From Cacajao melanocephalus (Eukaryota; Chordata; Mammalia; Primates; Pitheciidae): a stretch of DNA of 64,000 bases. Positions 40,204-52,829 of the stretch are shown piece after piece. Made by a program: the position numbers and the translations under genes. Numbering within the stretch: position 1 is the stretch's first letter; each line of letters starts with the position of its first letter. The notes beneath the pieces are model-generated. The model searched no databases. It had not been told where the DNA came from and saw only the letters and a list, made by a program, of their open reading frames with translations. Where the stretch lies: NCBI GenBank assembly GCA_963573385.1, contig CAUYLG010039377.1:1-64000 (forward strand), in the 5' to 3' direction.

Positions 40204-40547
40204 CATAGGGGACCTCAACTCCCCAGGCCACGGACCAGTCCTGGTCCATGGCCTGTTAGTAACCCAATCACACAACAGGAGGTGAGTGGCCGGCAAGGGA
40301 GCATGACCGCCGGAGTCTGCCTCCTGTCAGCTCAGCAGCCACATTAGACTCTTATAGGAGCACGAACCCTATTGTGAACTGTGCATGCGAGGGATCTAGG
40401 TTGCATGCTCCTCGTGCAAATCTAACTAATGCCCGGTGATCTGAGGTGGAACAGTTTCATCCCAGAACCATTCCCCGCCACCACCATATCCGTGGAAAAT
40501 TGTCTTCCACAAAACCAGTCCCTGGTGCCAACAAGGTTGGGGACTGT
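40204..40547. mobile_element. hAT-type DNA transposon with target duplication
   Basis: 344 bp with ends related to the CAGGGGTCCCCAACC terminal repeat (left caTAGGGGACCTCAAC, right complement of gttggggactgt). An 8-bp flanking duplication matches at 7 of 8 positions (ggatttag at 40196-40203, tgatttag at 40548-40555). Internal text gccacggaccagtcctgg, acgaaccctattgtgaactg and gtcttccacaaaaccagtccc identifies a common non-autonomous family whose name I am not certain of. Confidence 0.8.
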
Positions 40548-40555
40548 TGATTTAG

Positions 40556-43500
40556 CGTATAGAGTACCTAACAGTGTCCCAAGTAGAGTAAGCCATGTGT
40601 GTTAATGCCTTCCTTCCCTCTTCCTGTCCTGATTAGAAATAAGCATCCTAAGGTCAGAAACCACATATTCTGTTTAATATATCTAATCTTAAACAGTATA
40701 CACACAAAGAGTTTGACACTTAGTTGTGGCTGATACAGTAGCAATTTTAATCAATGTTTAAACATGATTTAGACATAGGGAAAGCAATGTTGTAGCAAAT
40801 GTTTTCAGACACACACAAAAATTACAGATGGATTATTCAGGTTAATGCAGCTGCAGAAGATAATTGTACCAGGTGGGTTCTATTCTGTGAGATATTTAGC
40901 TCTTCCAGCAATTTGATCAGTTTTGACTCAAAGTCATGCTGAAAGCTGATACAAACTTTATTTTTGAAGATTTTATTCTGATTAGATAATACTTTGGATA
41001 ATAGCTGATCATTGAAGAGAAAGTACAAAGCAGAAAGCAAACAGAAAGAGCACAGAGAAATGGCAAAATAAACAATGAATTATATTACCTTCTCTCTTAA
41101 TGCAGTTATGTGTGTAGTTTCAGGTAAAGGAAGATAACGATTGCTTATGTAAATTTGTCCTAATCTTTCTGTCTGCTGAGGACAAAGTGAAATTAAAGCA
41201 AAAATCAATGAAAAGGTAGTTATAAATATGATCTCAACTCTGTCGTGAAAGCAACTAGTTATCTACGGGCATATCAAGGAAAGCCATGCAAAGAGAGGAC
41301 TAGAAGGAAACGCATGGGAAGTGATCAGATATTCTCATGGAATTATGTACTTTGCTGGGCTTTGCTATATTTCTAAAATTTCCTGTGATGCCATGTATTA
41401 CTTTTATAATCAGAAAAAAAAACAACTTACTACAAAATTTTTATATAGCATTCCTTTGACTTGACAAACAGAGTTATTTGTGGGTTTTTTGTCTTGGCAA
41501 GTAATTACAGTGGATCCCATCACTGTTGACATTTATCCCCTCTTCACAAGAATACACAGAAAGGAGAAAACAGTACATTTCCTATGTGAAATGTGGACAA
41601 AAGAATACAGTGAAGAGAACCAGAACAAAACCATATGTAGGAAAGCAGCCAAGAATATTCGCTCTGCAAATTTATTTTAATAAACCAACGACTGCTTTGA
41701 GTTTGAACCTGTAAAATTACTTACTGTTTGCAAATCCATTGCTTACAATAAACAGAATTATAATATTTAAAAAAATTTGATGAACAGGGTTTACGCATTC
41801 TCTTGCTACACTAAATGGCATATGAATGCTCTTCAGTAACTGGAACAATCTATTCAACCATAAATAAAGCATACTATGATGCCCTCAAACCAAAATTCAT
41901 TCATCTTACTTGGATGAGCAATTCTCTTCAAGTGAAACTTGACCCCTTACTGTTAACTTATTATGTTTTCCAGAAAAAGAAAAAAAAAAAACACATTCAC
42001 TGAAAAAATAAGTCATCCTCTGCAAAGAAATAACATCTTCCAAGTACATCTTGTAAGAGGTATTTTACTTTTTTTTTTTTTAAATCTTTGGGTAAAAAGA
42101 TTTGACACATTACTTCAAAAGAATACAACCACTCACCCAGTGGGAATAAATTCAACAAACATTAATTGATGAGCAAAGTACTGGTTTTATGAAAATAAAC
42201 TAAGTAAAATTTTTTCCCTTGAGTAATAATAATAAAAGAAAGAACATTGAGTTAAGAACCCTTAGGGCAAAATAAATATGCAATTAGTTTCTCAAAATCT
42301 TGCTTTTGATGTCTCAAAAAAAGTCATGCTAGGGAAATGAGCTAAGAAAGCACACTGCTATTTGCATCCTTGCACTGTGACATCCTTACAGTGTTGAAGG
42401 TAAGACCATCGGAAGGTCACGACAGTACACAGGGACTATAAGAACAAAATTAAAATAAAAAGGAGGATAATAAAATGAAAGGAAAATGAGAAACTGCCAA
42501 AAAGAAGTAGAAGCAGCACTGCTGTCACGGAGACAGTGTCAAATCAGATGACAGCAAGCTCTACCACAAAGAGATAAAGGAACAGGTCAATTCTGATGAC
42601 AAATGACAAAGTGTAATATCCAGAGAGAAATATCCAAAGAGGTCGTATGTCCTGCAGTGAACATTTGAATAGTTTTCAGATACACTTAGTTTGAGCAGAA
42701 TTATGGGATTGCTGAGCTCTTCCCTCTCCACTTGGCAAAAAATGATGGAAGTCACATCTCCAATTGTATCCCCATTTGCCTTTCTGCAACAATATGGCAG
42801 GTTGCGTACATGCTGAGTGGGGGAAGGGAAACTGAGAGTAGAAAGCAACCAGCTGTTACTTTGCAAAACAGAAATGCAATTCTGAGGATTAAGCAACCTT
42901 GACTGCTAACAAAATTAATTCCTGAACACTATGAAAAAGGAAGGAATGCATAGAAATTGATACATTAAACATTAATATTGAGCAAGTTCTCTTATTTGGC
43001 AAAACCGTTTTGAAGCAAAGCTGATTTCATTTTGGTTAGATCACACCAAGGAAGTTCGACCAAAAATGACTGAATTATTGGTATTTACTAAAATCGTTTT
43101 CATTCTGTGACATTTTTCTGCTTCCATCAAAATTGGTGCAGGAAAGTCATTTCTGGCACTGATCACCTAGTTAGTGCAGACTGCGTAAGTTAAGGGCTCC
43201 ATCCTTATTGGACATGGGTTTATAACGTCGGGAAGAATTCACACCAAGACAATGGATCGCTCAGCAAGGCCACTTCACTTGCTGCAGGAAGGTGCAACTC
43301 ACCAGCAGTCTTGCCACAAGAACACACCTGAACAAAGGAGACAGGACATTTATAACTTTCCTCACCTGAAGCAATTGCTCTATTGCTGTGTCCAGTTTCC
43401 ACTGGCCAGAATGGGACCTCACATTCTATATTTGACTACATTGGCTAACAACTTGAAAATTTCCTGAATAGATAAGGCGGAGAGAAGACAAGGAAGAAGA

Positions 43501-43774
43501 GGAATCTAGACAGAAGAAGGTCAGGAGGGTTTCCAAATGAGGAATGGCATGCACCAGGGTTTGCAGTTTGCCCAGTTCTGTCCAGACATGCCGGAGAAAG
43601 TCAAGGTAGCTGATTTAAGATGAAGCTGATTTAGAGAATACATATACATGGGTATATATTTATGCTAATAGTGGATAACGGCCATAGAGCAAGAGACTGT
43701 AACTCCTTATAACGTAGTCTAAGACATAAACGTTGAAGAAGAACTTTCCCATCTCTCACAGTCCTTCACAAATC
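40556..43774. other. Long unassigned stretch
   Basis: About 3.2 kb with short A-rich and T-rich runs (41979-41992, 42070-42081) but no repeat family I recognise. The 111-codon minus-strand frame at 42561-42896 has no recognisable domain. This is one of the largest apparently repeat-poor blocks of the window. Confidence 0.4.
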
Positions 43775-44090
43775 TCTTCCTTCAAATTCCAGCTGTACTT
43801 TGGGGGTTCCCAGGTCACCCACACTTCTGAATAATTAGTTACAAATGTGGTGATTCCTATGATCCTCTTAGGTTCAATAATTCACTGGAACAACTCAAAA
43901 CTCAGGAAAGTGTAACGCTTAGGATTACAGTTTTACTATATAGGATACATTCTGGATCAGCCAAATGAAAAGACACAGGGGGGAAACCTGGGAGGGTCCC
44001 TGGTACATAACTTCCCTGTTACCTTCCAATCAAATCAAATCGTGGCATCTTCTCAGCACATCAATGTGTTCACCAACTGGGAAGCACCAC
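43775..44090 (-). mobile_element. Possible LTR-derived repeat
   Basis: The gggggttcccaggtcaccc, attcactggaacaactcaaaactcagg, ggattacagttttactata and caccaactgggaagcacc blocks recall an antisense ERV/MaLR-type LTR. I cannot name the family or find its ends. Confidence 0.4.
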
Positions 44091-44199
44091 TAAGCTTTGG
44101 TGTTCAATTTTTATTGAGGTTCCATTATGTAGTCATTCTTGAGCAAATCATCACACCCAGCTAAAACATCTTTTCTTACGTGGCGAAGTGCATATATAA

Positions 44200-44312
44200 A
44201 TGAAACACCAGGCCGTTTGAAACCACTTTTAAGTGTGCAGTTCTTTGGCGTTAAGTATATTCACATTGTTGTGTAACCATCACCATTATCCATCTTCAGA
44301 ACTTTTCCATTG
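44200..44312 (+). mobile_element. Ancient L1 fragment
   Basis: tttaagtgtgcagttctttggcg, taagtatattcacattgttg and catcaccattatccatc match a common L1M 3'-region string. Confidence 0.65.
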
Positions 44313-44490
44313 CCAGGCACAGTGGGTCATGCCTGTAATCCCAGCATTTTGGGAGGCCAACTCAGGCAGATCACTTGAGCTCAGGAGTTTGAGACCAGCC
44401 TGGGCAACATGGCAAAACCCTGTTTCTACAAAAAATACAAAAAGTAGCTGGGTGTGGTGGGTCCTGCCTGTGATCCCAGCTATTCAAGCC
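44313..44490 (+). mobile_element. Alu, 3'-truncated
   Basis: Left arm and the beginning of the right arm (to gatcccagctattcaagcc); no tail. It is cut off by the GC-rich block that follows. Confidence 0.94.
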
Positions 44491-45120
44491 TTACCGGGAC
44501 AGCCCCCTCTGCCCAGGAATCTGTTTCCACTGCTATTCATGACACCCAGGCTCCCCTTGACTTTGCTCTGAGATCCCAGCGGGTGCCCACAGCAAGGAGA
44601 AGTCAGGCAGTGGGAGCAGGCACTTCTGAGTATGCAAAGGCATTGAGGCCTTCCGGGGCTCCCAACAGTACAGGGATACCTGAGTCTGCAGCATTTGGGC
44701 AGCTGCAGCTGTGTCCACGGGTCAGGCTGCTTCCTGCTCCCTGGAGTGGAAGGCCCAGGTCTACAGCTGCAGTTTGGGTGGCTGCAGCTGCACCCGGGAG
44801 GGTAGGGATCCTGCCTGTTCGCAGTCCCAAGAGCACAGGGAGTCTTGGATCTGGAGCCACAACATGAGTGGCCATAGCCCCGCCCGGGGGGGAGGGGCTT
44901 CTGCCTGCTCTGTGGAGCAGGAGGCCCAGGTCTGCAGCCATGGTTTGGGCAACTGCAGTGGCACCCAGGGAGCTCCCTCCCCAAGTTGGAAAAGGCGGGT
45001 GTCTCACTTGTTCCTGGCTCCAATGGGCTCCATAAAGCATGCAGTCCCAGCAGTGTCTCCCTGCTCCCGCCGGCCCGCAGCAGGCCATCTGGAGCAGCTG
45101 CTGCCATCATTAATCTAAGA
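44491..45120. repeat. GC-rich block with degenerate ~80-90-bp units
   Basis: GC-rich and CpG-containing, unlike everything around it. A unit beginning (c/g)tttgggc or a variant and containing a caggaggcccaggtctgcag-like segment recurs at about 44692, 44772, 44864 and 44943 (spacings 80, 92, 79). Open frames of 135-214 codons occur on both strands because stop codons are rare at this composition. The minus-strand frame merely repeats Cys/Pro-rich text in step with the DNA units. I do not recognise the family; a VNTR-bearing retroelement or satellite-like element is possible. Confidence 0.75.
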
Positions 45121-45180
45121 ACTAGCAAAATTGTAATTAAAATATCAAGAGACCCTGGAGAGGTTTAAAACAGGAGAGAT

Positions 45181-45546
<366 letters not shown>

Positions 45547-45694
45547 CTATTGCAATATATAACACTTTGTATATAAAAGATTCCGAATTTATATTTTTTA
45601 ATACCAGAACCGAAATAATACCTCCCCCCAAAACATTGATGGTTCAGTAACAAATAGCACTATTTACCATAATTCTAAAGCCCAGCATTGCCGT

Positions 45695-46150
45695 CACCCC
45701 AAGCACCCTCAGCATGATTCCCAAGGTGTGTGTCTCTGACTTGGCCTCCATCTCTCTCTTCAGATTCCATTTTTATCATTCCTTTTACTCTCATTACTCA
45801 GTGATATTGAGATACACATAATTCCTGGATACGTCACACTATTTTAAGGTTGGATTCCTATTCTTACTCATGCTATTCCCTGTCTAGAAGGCTCATTTCA
45901 CATCCACCTCTTTATTCTCCTAATGCTGCTCATCTTTCAAGGTCCAGTTTGGGCATCACCTCTTTGTAAAATCTTGCAAGAACATGTCTTCCAGGCTGGA
46001 TTGGGATGCTGTCACAGGATATACTACACCATGAAGAGGTCATTGGTTCATTTTTTTGCCTTTCCCATTAGACCGTTAGGCCTTGAGATGAAGAACTCTG
46101 TTTTAGTCTGCTTTCTCCCTCCAACACCTAATAGAATGTGGCATGTGACT
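45695..46150 (+). mobile_element. L2 LINE 3' region
   Basis: L2 text in order: atgctattccctgtctagaagg, ctcatctttcaaggtccag, catcacctctttgtaaaatc, tgagatgaagaactctgtttt and caacacctaatagaatgtggc. Confidence 0.75.
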
Positions 46151-47519
46151 GCATGTAAAAAAACAAAAGTGTGTCCAACTGCTTAATTAACTGACTTCTC
46201 AATACTCAAACATTCATCAGCGATTAATACGTAAAACAACACCCTTGAATGTTCTGCTCCTCTCAAGTGAGCTGGTATTTGTTATTTAAAGATCTATTTA
46301 TAAGGGCCGTATCTAGACTGGCCAAAGAAGGTAAGAACAAAAAAGACTAAATGTAATTCCTCCCGAGAAACATGATCTGTTTTAAAAACAGTCCTATGGA
46401 CCAGTCCCAGGACGGCAAAGTAGAATAGAGCATCTTCTCATGAATCACCTCACTAAGATGATTATCTCTGAAGGACATGGAAGAAAGTTTATTTGAAATG
46501 AAAACACTGGAAAATGAGAAGGAGAAGAATTATGTAGACATGGCTAAACAAGCAAAGAGTGCTGAACCCTAAAGAGATCATTTGAGTTTGGCATTAAAAC
46601 ATAGATAGTTCATGCTTCTGAAAGAATAAATGTGATCAAAGGGATTAAAAGAAAGATGATTTGGGCAGAAAAATCTTAAAGACATCAAATTAGAAATCTC
46701 ATTTGTTCAGACTGCACCATATTTTCTTTGAGAATGTTAAGTTCCTAACCCCGTAACTGTTTTTATGTAACACCCACAGCGAATGAATGAGGCTTTGTTC
46801 AGCTGTGTCTAACAAAACTTCAGTGTAAATTATTCAGCAAACATACCAAAGGAACAACAAACCAGCAATTAATCGGGCTTTCCCTTCATTCTCCTTCCTA
46901 AGGGTTAAAATGTTGGAAGCGCGATATCTAATCAATTAAAACCTGACATACATATGCTAGGTCCATAAGAATCTATTATAAAATATAAAACATGCCCCAG
47001 ATAAAACTGTTTGGCCCCTTCCAGTATATAGATTGCAAAGACAGCCAATCTAAAAATAGGGTATAAAAAAGCCAGTTGTTACCAATTTTAAAAGAACACA
47101 AAGTCAACTGCTCTATAAGCTTGAGCAGAAAAAAAAAGGCAATTTATTCTGTAAACTTTAATTTAGCAAAACCTCATTGCAAGCTCCTGCTCACTATCCA
47201 GTACACTGAAAAAAAAAAAAAAGAATGATTACTTTTAATAAGAAGATGAATAGCTTCAAAAAGGGCTATGTCAACAATCATATAAAGACCTACATAAATG
47301 TAGGATTTATTGGAGCTAACAGAAATATTGATGAAAGAACCTCTAGTAAGAACTATAAAACTGAGAGCTAAGAGAATGCTTTAAACAGCATAGGCATAAA
47401 AGAATGCTTATCATTTCTGATTGTTTGGGGATAGTATAACAAGTCAAGAAATTCTGATTCACTTTAACATTTTTGAGAATTTTTTTTGTGTCTGATAGCT
47501 CACCATAATTCAGGGTTTA
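46151..47519. other. No recognised feature
   Basis: About 1.4 kb AT-rich with A runs at 47130-47138 and 47208-47222. No gene, RNA or repeat family recognised. Confidence 0.4.
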
Positions 47520-47760
47520 TTTTTGCACTCTAAAACCAAACACTTTGGAGCCCCTATTATATACCAGGAATTAGATGAATAGAACCAAGGACCTGCTTTC
47601 AAGGAGCTCACACCCTAAGAGTGAAAACTGATATGTAATTAATTACAAAAGTGAGAGGCCATTTTAATGAAAAAGCGTTGGCCAAGAAAGGGATCAATTC
47701 TCTCCACTGGCATTCTGGAGGAGCTGATAACTAAAAAATGACTTTACACAGGAAAGAAGG
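47520..47760 (-). mobile_element. Possible L2-type fragment
   Basis: attatataccaggaattag, gacctgctttcaaggagctcac and tctggaggagctgataac resemble antisense L2 text. Confidence 0.4.
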
Positions 47761-48636
47761 GGATGGGGCCTCCTAAAAGTGGAAACAGATACTGTATGTC
47801 ACAACTAGATCGTGAACTCACTGATGATGGCAGGACCCATCTTTCACTTCTTTATATAATTTATATTGCATAGCATATTTTTAATAATTATATCTTAGTT
47901 CTGCCTTGCCAAGCCTAGGTGACTTGGAATTTGGAAAACTGGAGATATCAGATGAAAGAAAAATAAATGAGAAAATAAGAAATAAAATTTTTACAAAGAT
48001 AAAAATAGTCATTAATGTGTCTTAAGAAGAAAAAAAATCAGTCAGAGGTAACCACAGGGTTGATAGAAATAATTCTGAAGCCAGATACTCTTTTTCCAAT
48101 TTCACCAATCCACGTGGCTCACGACTCACAGGCATTAACTATAGTAACAGTCAAGCTCTGGGTTTTACACACCCACAACATGAAAGGGAGTTCTTATGGT
48201 GAATACCAGAAAGTTCTGGCTTATACTTGGCTATAAGAAAAATAAATATAGGGCTTAAAATAATTTTAACCTTAGGTCAATGGAGAGGTCGAAGGCTTTA
48301 CAATTAGAGAAAGAAAAAGAAAAAAATGAAGTAAAAATGGAAGAAAAGGAATAAGAAAAAGGAAAGAGAGAAGAGGAAGAAAAGAGTACTGTGGGAAATC
48401 CAAACAGCCACAGATATTCTATCACTAGAATCCGGACTACCACAAAAATTCCAGATCAGAAAATCTCTGCACAATATCACCACTCATCACTAAAGATTTA
48501 TGCAGTGATTGTATGTCAAAATGTTTGGAAATTCATACAAGGTGCACCTTAGTCTTTGAGAAATAGAAATTTTCTCTTCTTCGATAAACATGGAAGAAAT
48601 TATTAAGAAAAACAAATAGAGGGATTAAAATAAGTT
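47761..48636. other. Unassigned, with a purine-rich tract
   Basis: Includes an irregular A/G-rich tract at about 48305-48389 and one member (48234-48273) of a diverged 40-bp direct repeat whose partner is at 48604-48643. No gene recognised. Confidence 0.45.
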
Positions 48637-49512
48637 TAACCTCTTCTACATACTGACTTCATTTCCGTCGAATATACACCCAGTAGTTGGATTGTTGGAT
48701 CATAGGGTAGTTCTACTATTAATTTTTTGAGGAACCTCCATACTGTCATCATACTGGCTATAGGAACCTACATTCCCACCAGCAGTGTGTGAGTTCCCCT
48801 TTCTCCACATCCTCACCAGCATTTCTTATTTTTTGTCTTTTTAATAATAGCCATTTTAGCTAGGGTGAGGTAACGTTTTATGTGGTACTGATTTGCATTT
48901 CCCTGTTGATGAGTGATATTTATTGCTGTGCTAGTCACAACAGCCAAGATGTCAAATAAACCTAAGTGTCCATCAGCAAATGAATGGATACTTTTAAAGG
49001 TGGTATATATACACAATGGAATACTATTGAACCACAAAAAAGAATGAAATTCTGCATTTGCAACAACATGAATGAACCTTGGAACATTTTGTTAAATGAA
49101 ATAAGCCAAGCACAGAAGCACAAATACCATGTGATCTCACTCATATGTGGAATCTTAAAAAGTTGATCTTATAGAAATAGAGGGTAGACTAGTGGTTATC
49201 AGAGGCTTGGAAGAGTGAAGGGGAGATGGGGAGAGGTTGGTAAACAGGTACAAAGTTATGGTTAGACAAAAGGAATAAATTCTGGCATTCTAATACACAG
49301 TAGAGTGACTATAATTAACAATAATTATTACATACTTCAAAACAGCTAGAAGACAGGATTTTGAATGCACTCACCACAAAGAAATGACCAGTGTTTGAGG
49401 TGATGGATATGCTGTTTGCCCTGATTCGATCATTACACAACCTACACATGTATGAAAACATCACACCGCACCCATAAATAGGTACAATTATGTGATAATT
49501 AAGAACAAAACT
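48637..49512. mobile_element. L1 with inverted 5' part (twin priming)
   Basis: 48637-48920 is the minus strand of L1 ORF2 near its C-terminal end, and 48921-49512 is the plus strand of the immediately following ORF2 end plus 3' UTR. In an intact L1 these two parts are adjacent apart from about 20-30 bases lost at the junction. A 9-bp flanking repeat ttaaaataa (48625-48633, 49513-49521) may be the target duplication. It belongs to the older L1M/L1MA-type group. Confidence 0.82.
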
Positions 49513-51094
49513 TTAAAATAACTGTTTTCTCCTGTTATTATTTCAGGCGTATATTTGTTTCGATTTCCCAGTTTAAAATGTGTCTGCTTCCTCAAAATTA
49601 TCATCAGCTGCTTCTTGCAGTCAACAGTTATCATAAAGCTATCTCCCGGTTAGCCGATGCTCTTGTCCAGATATCAGAAAGGAGTCCAAGTCTCTGAGTC
49701 CCTTTGAAAGTTGAGAAAATGCTTAGGTTCTCCAATAATGGTGGAATAGCCCTTACTTTGGGAATTCTGGTATAACTGACTGCAATATAATACCTGTTGG
49801 ATGAGGTGGAATTTTTAGCAACCAGTAATACATAAGGATAATTGATTTTTAGGACAGTCTTATGAGGGACAAATCCTCAGTCCATGAAAGTGTGATATGA
49901 TGGATATAAAAATTGGAGGTCAGTGCCATTCAACAGCCAAGCCATTCCTAATCTCTAAACAGGCTATTTTCAATGGGTCCTCACTGCTTTGCAGAACAAT
50001 CTAGCTCATCTTTTCAGTTGATATTACCTATTTTTCTTTGTTCGTTTCTTAATAGTTTTGAGAACAAATGAACCTTTTCGCCATTTGTTTAAGTAACTAT
50101 TCTGAAATATAACTCTTTCCTCTAGATGATCTCTGAATAGATCCAACCACAGAAGAGCTTCCTGATAACAGCAATAGTTTATGGAAAATGATAAATATTG
50201 ATATTGCTCTGACTCTTTTCTGTTTTCTCAGTGAGGAGAATTAAGTTTTCCTAAAGACATAGTTGACCTAAAATGTCTGCATGGAAAAAAATACTTTTAA
50301 TTAAGTAATCCCAGCGATGAGAGTCAAAAGGAAAATGAAAAGTCTATTTATGGTCCCTGAAATATTCTTGATAGATCACCTTACCCAAAATAAATATTTT
50401 GTAAATGTGATCATCTTGCCCCAGAGACTTTTATGCATGCAGTGCTTAAAGATACACACATGCGAATGGAACACTCACCAGAGAGCCATCAACGAAGTAT
50501 TAAAATAACGTTTAGTGGTTGACAAATTAAAGATGCAGTTATTTAAAAGAGTATCTAGGCAGTTTTCACATATCTGTTACATTGCAGTATACTAAAATTT
50601 CCCAGTTGTCACTTAATTCAATAAACGGTCCATCAGAAACTATTGAAAGTATGTATTAATTTCTAGATATCATTCTAAAATGATTTGCCACGTCTCCATT
50701 ATCTCAAAAGCATGTGAGAAGCTGTATTTCTATGCTCCCCAAGCGATGTTCTCCTCATCCGTCCACTTGATAGCAACATAATGATCATTATGTACATTTC
50801 GTAGCTTGGTGACTATGCCATTGGAATTTCTTTAAGTTCCAAGGATAGATAGATAGGTCTACACAATAGATCAATAGATATGTTTAGATCTAACATTTCT
50901 GCATCTCTTAGACAGCTGTGTTTGATTTCAGAGAGAGTAGCATTCGTTTTTAGGCCCACGTTTCCTTACAGACCATAAGTAATTAAGATGGGACTATACT
51001 TTTTTTAAGGTACCACTGAATTTTGAAATTAAGTCAGTGTCACCTTAAAAAAAAACATATAGTCCTATCTTCTCATCTAAAACATATAAAAACT
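49513..51094. other. No recognised feature
   Basis: About 1.6 kb AT-rich, with a short (GATA) run near 50847-50860. No gene or repeat family recognised. Confidence 0.4.
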
Positions 51095-51410
<316 letters not shown>

Positions 51411-52097
51411 GGACAGTCAGAGAAACACAAACCTCAAACCTCCTATCAAATCCCTGGGCAAACCCTTTGATATTAAACTCAGAGACTATCCCCAAATATC
51501 ATTACAATTGCTAAGGTGGAATCCAAGCTAGTTCATCAGCAGGACACCTCTGAATTTGTTATACCACCTAGGGCCTGCTATTATAAGCATCCACGTATTT
51601 GAAGAAGGTTTCTGGTAATAGACATCTCATTATTCTGCAACAAAAGCACTCATTAAATATTGGGCATAACCTAGTAAGACCCTTTTCTGCTGCTCTCAAT
51701 GAAGTTTTAAAGCAGAAGTTAAAAACAGACAGTCATAAGTTGGAGTCAATTCTAGACATATTTGTGTGGCAAACAGTAATTTAACTATTTTTTATTTAAA
51801 TTTAATTTGAGAAATTATAACCAATAATCAAAAATTCTTCCCATTAAAAAGATTACATCTGTCAACACTGGTGCTGTAGTTCCACTTGGCGACAGTCGCT
51901 ACAGCTGGGTTGCTGCCTGCCTTCAGACACATGTTCCCTGCTTTACCAGGATCTCCATCTCTTCCTATGTCTTTTGTTCCAGCTGGCTTGTCCCACTTCT
52001 GTACCTGCTTAGTTCCTATGACAGCTAAATTTGCAATATATGTTTTAGAGCCTCAGTTGACAATCGTTTCCTCATGTTTTAAAAGATATAAAAGATT
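51411..52097. other. No recognised feature
   Basis: AT-rich; a 61-codon frame at 51599-51784 and a 79-codon frame at 51886-52125 show no known motif. No repeat family recognised. Confidence 0.4.
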
Positions 52098-52397
52098 CAC
52101 CAGGCGCAGTGGCTCACACCTGTAATCCCAGCACTTTGGGAGACCAAGGCGGGCAGATCACCTGAGGTCAGGAGTTCGAGATCAGCCTGGCCACCATGGT
52201 GAAACCCTGTCTTTACTAAAAATACAAAAATCAGCTGGGCGTGGTGGTGCGGCACCCTGTAATCCCAGTTACTCAGGAGGCTGAGGCAGGAGAATCGCTT
52301 GAACCTTGGGGGCAGAGGTTGCACTAAACCAAGATCACGCCACTGCACTCCAGCCTGGGCAACAGAGTGACACTGTGTCTCAAAAAAATAAATAAAT
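52098..52397 (+). mobile_element. Alu
   Basis: Complete Alu with an (AAAT)n tail. A short duplication aaaagatt-like flanks it (about 52090-52097 and 52398-52405). Confidence 0.95.
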
Positions 52398-52829
52398 AAA
52401 AGATTTAATAAAGCATTATTGATACACCAGAAATGATAACTCATTCTGTATTATTATAAGCATATTTTATTTTCTACATAAATCATCCACAAGCCCAGGA
52501 CTACTGTTAGTAATATAGTCCATTCTAGATTACCTAGGATCATTTTTTTAAAATAGTCAAACATGGTATAGAATGATTTCATGCTAACTTATTTCATTAA
52601 ATTTTACAATTCTACATTCTCCATCCAAAAATGTTTAAAATAATGCAAAAAAAAAAACTATGTTCAGAAGCAATGACTATCACATAATATGCTAACTGGA
52701 AAAGTGGCACAAAGTTTTTGCTTTGAAGTATGCTCCGTTACAATAGTACCCAACTTAGGCACAGACACGGTTCAAGGTAAATGTTCTTCCTTCCCCTCCT
52801 TTGTCTTAGAGTCAACAAAGACTTAATAA
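52398..52829. other. No recognised feature
   Basis: AT-rich; an 11-base A run near 52648. Nothing assignable. Confidence 0.4.

Noticed and set aside
40230..40262. Self-complementary ggccacggaccagtcctgg region as a regulatory hairpin
   Set aside because: It is part of the hAT family consensus, not a separate structure.
44484..45128. 214-codon minus-strand open frame, longest of the window
   Set aside because: It lies wholly in the GC-rich repeated block, other frames are open there too, and its Cys/Pro-rich text repeats in step with the DNA units. No domain is recognisable.
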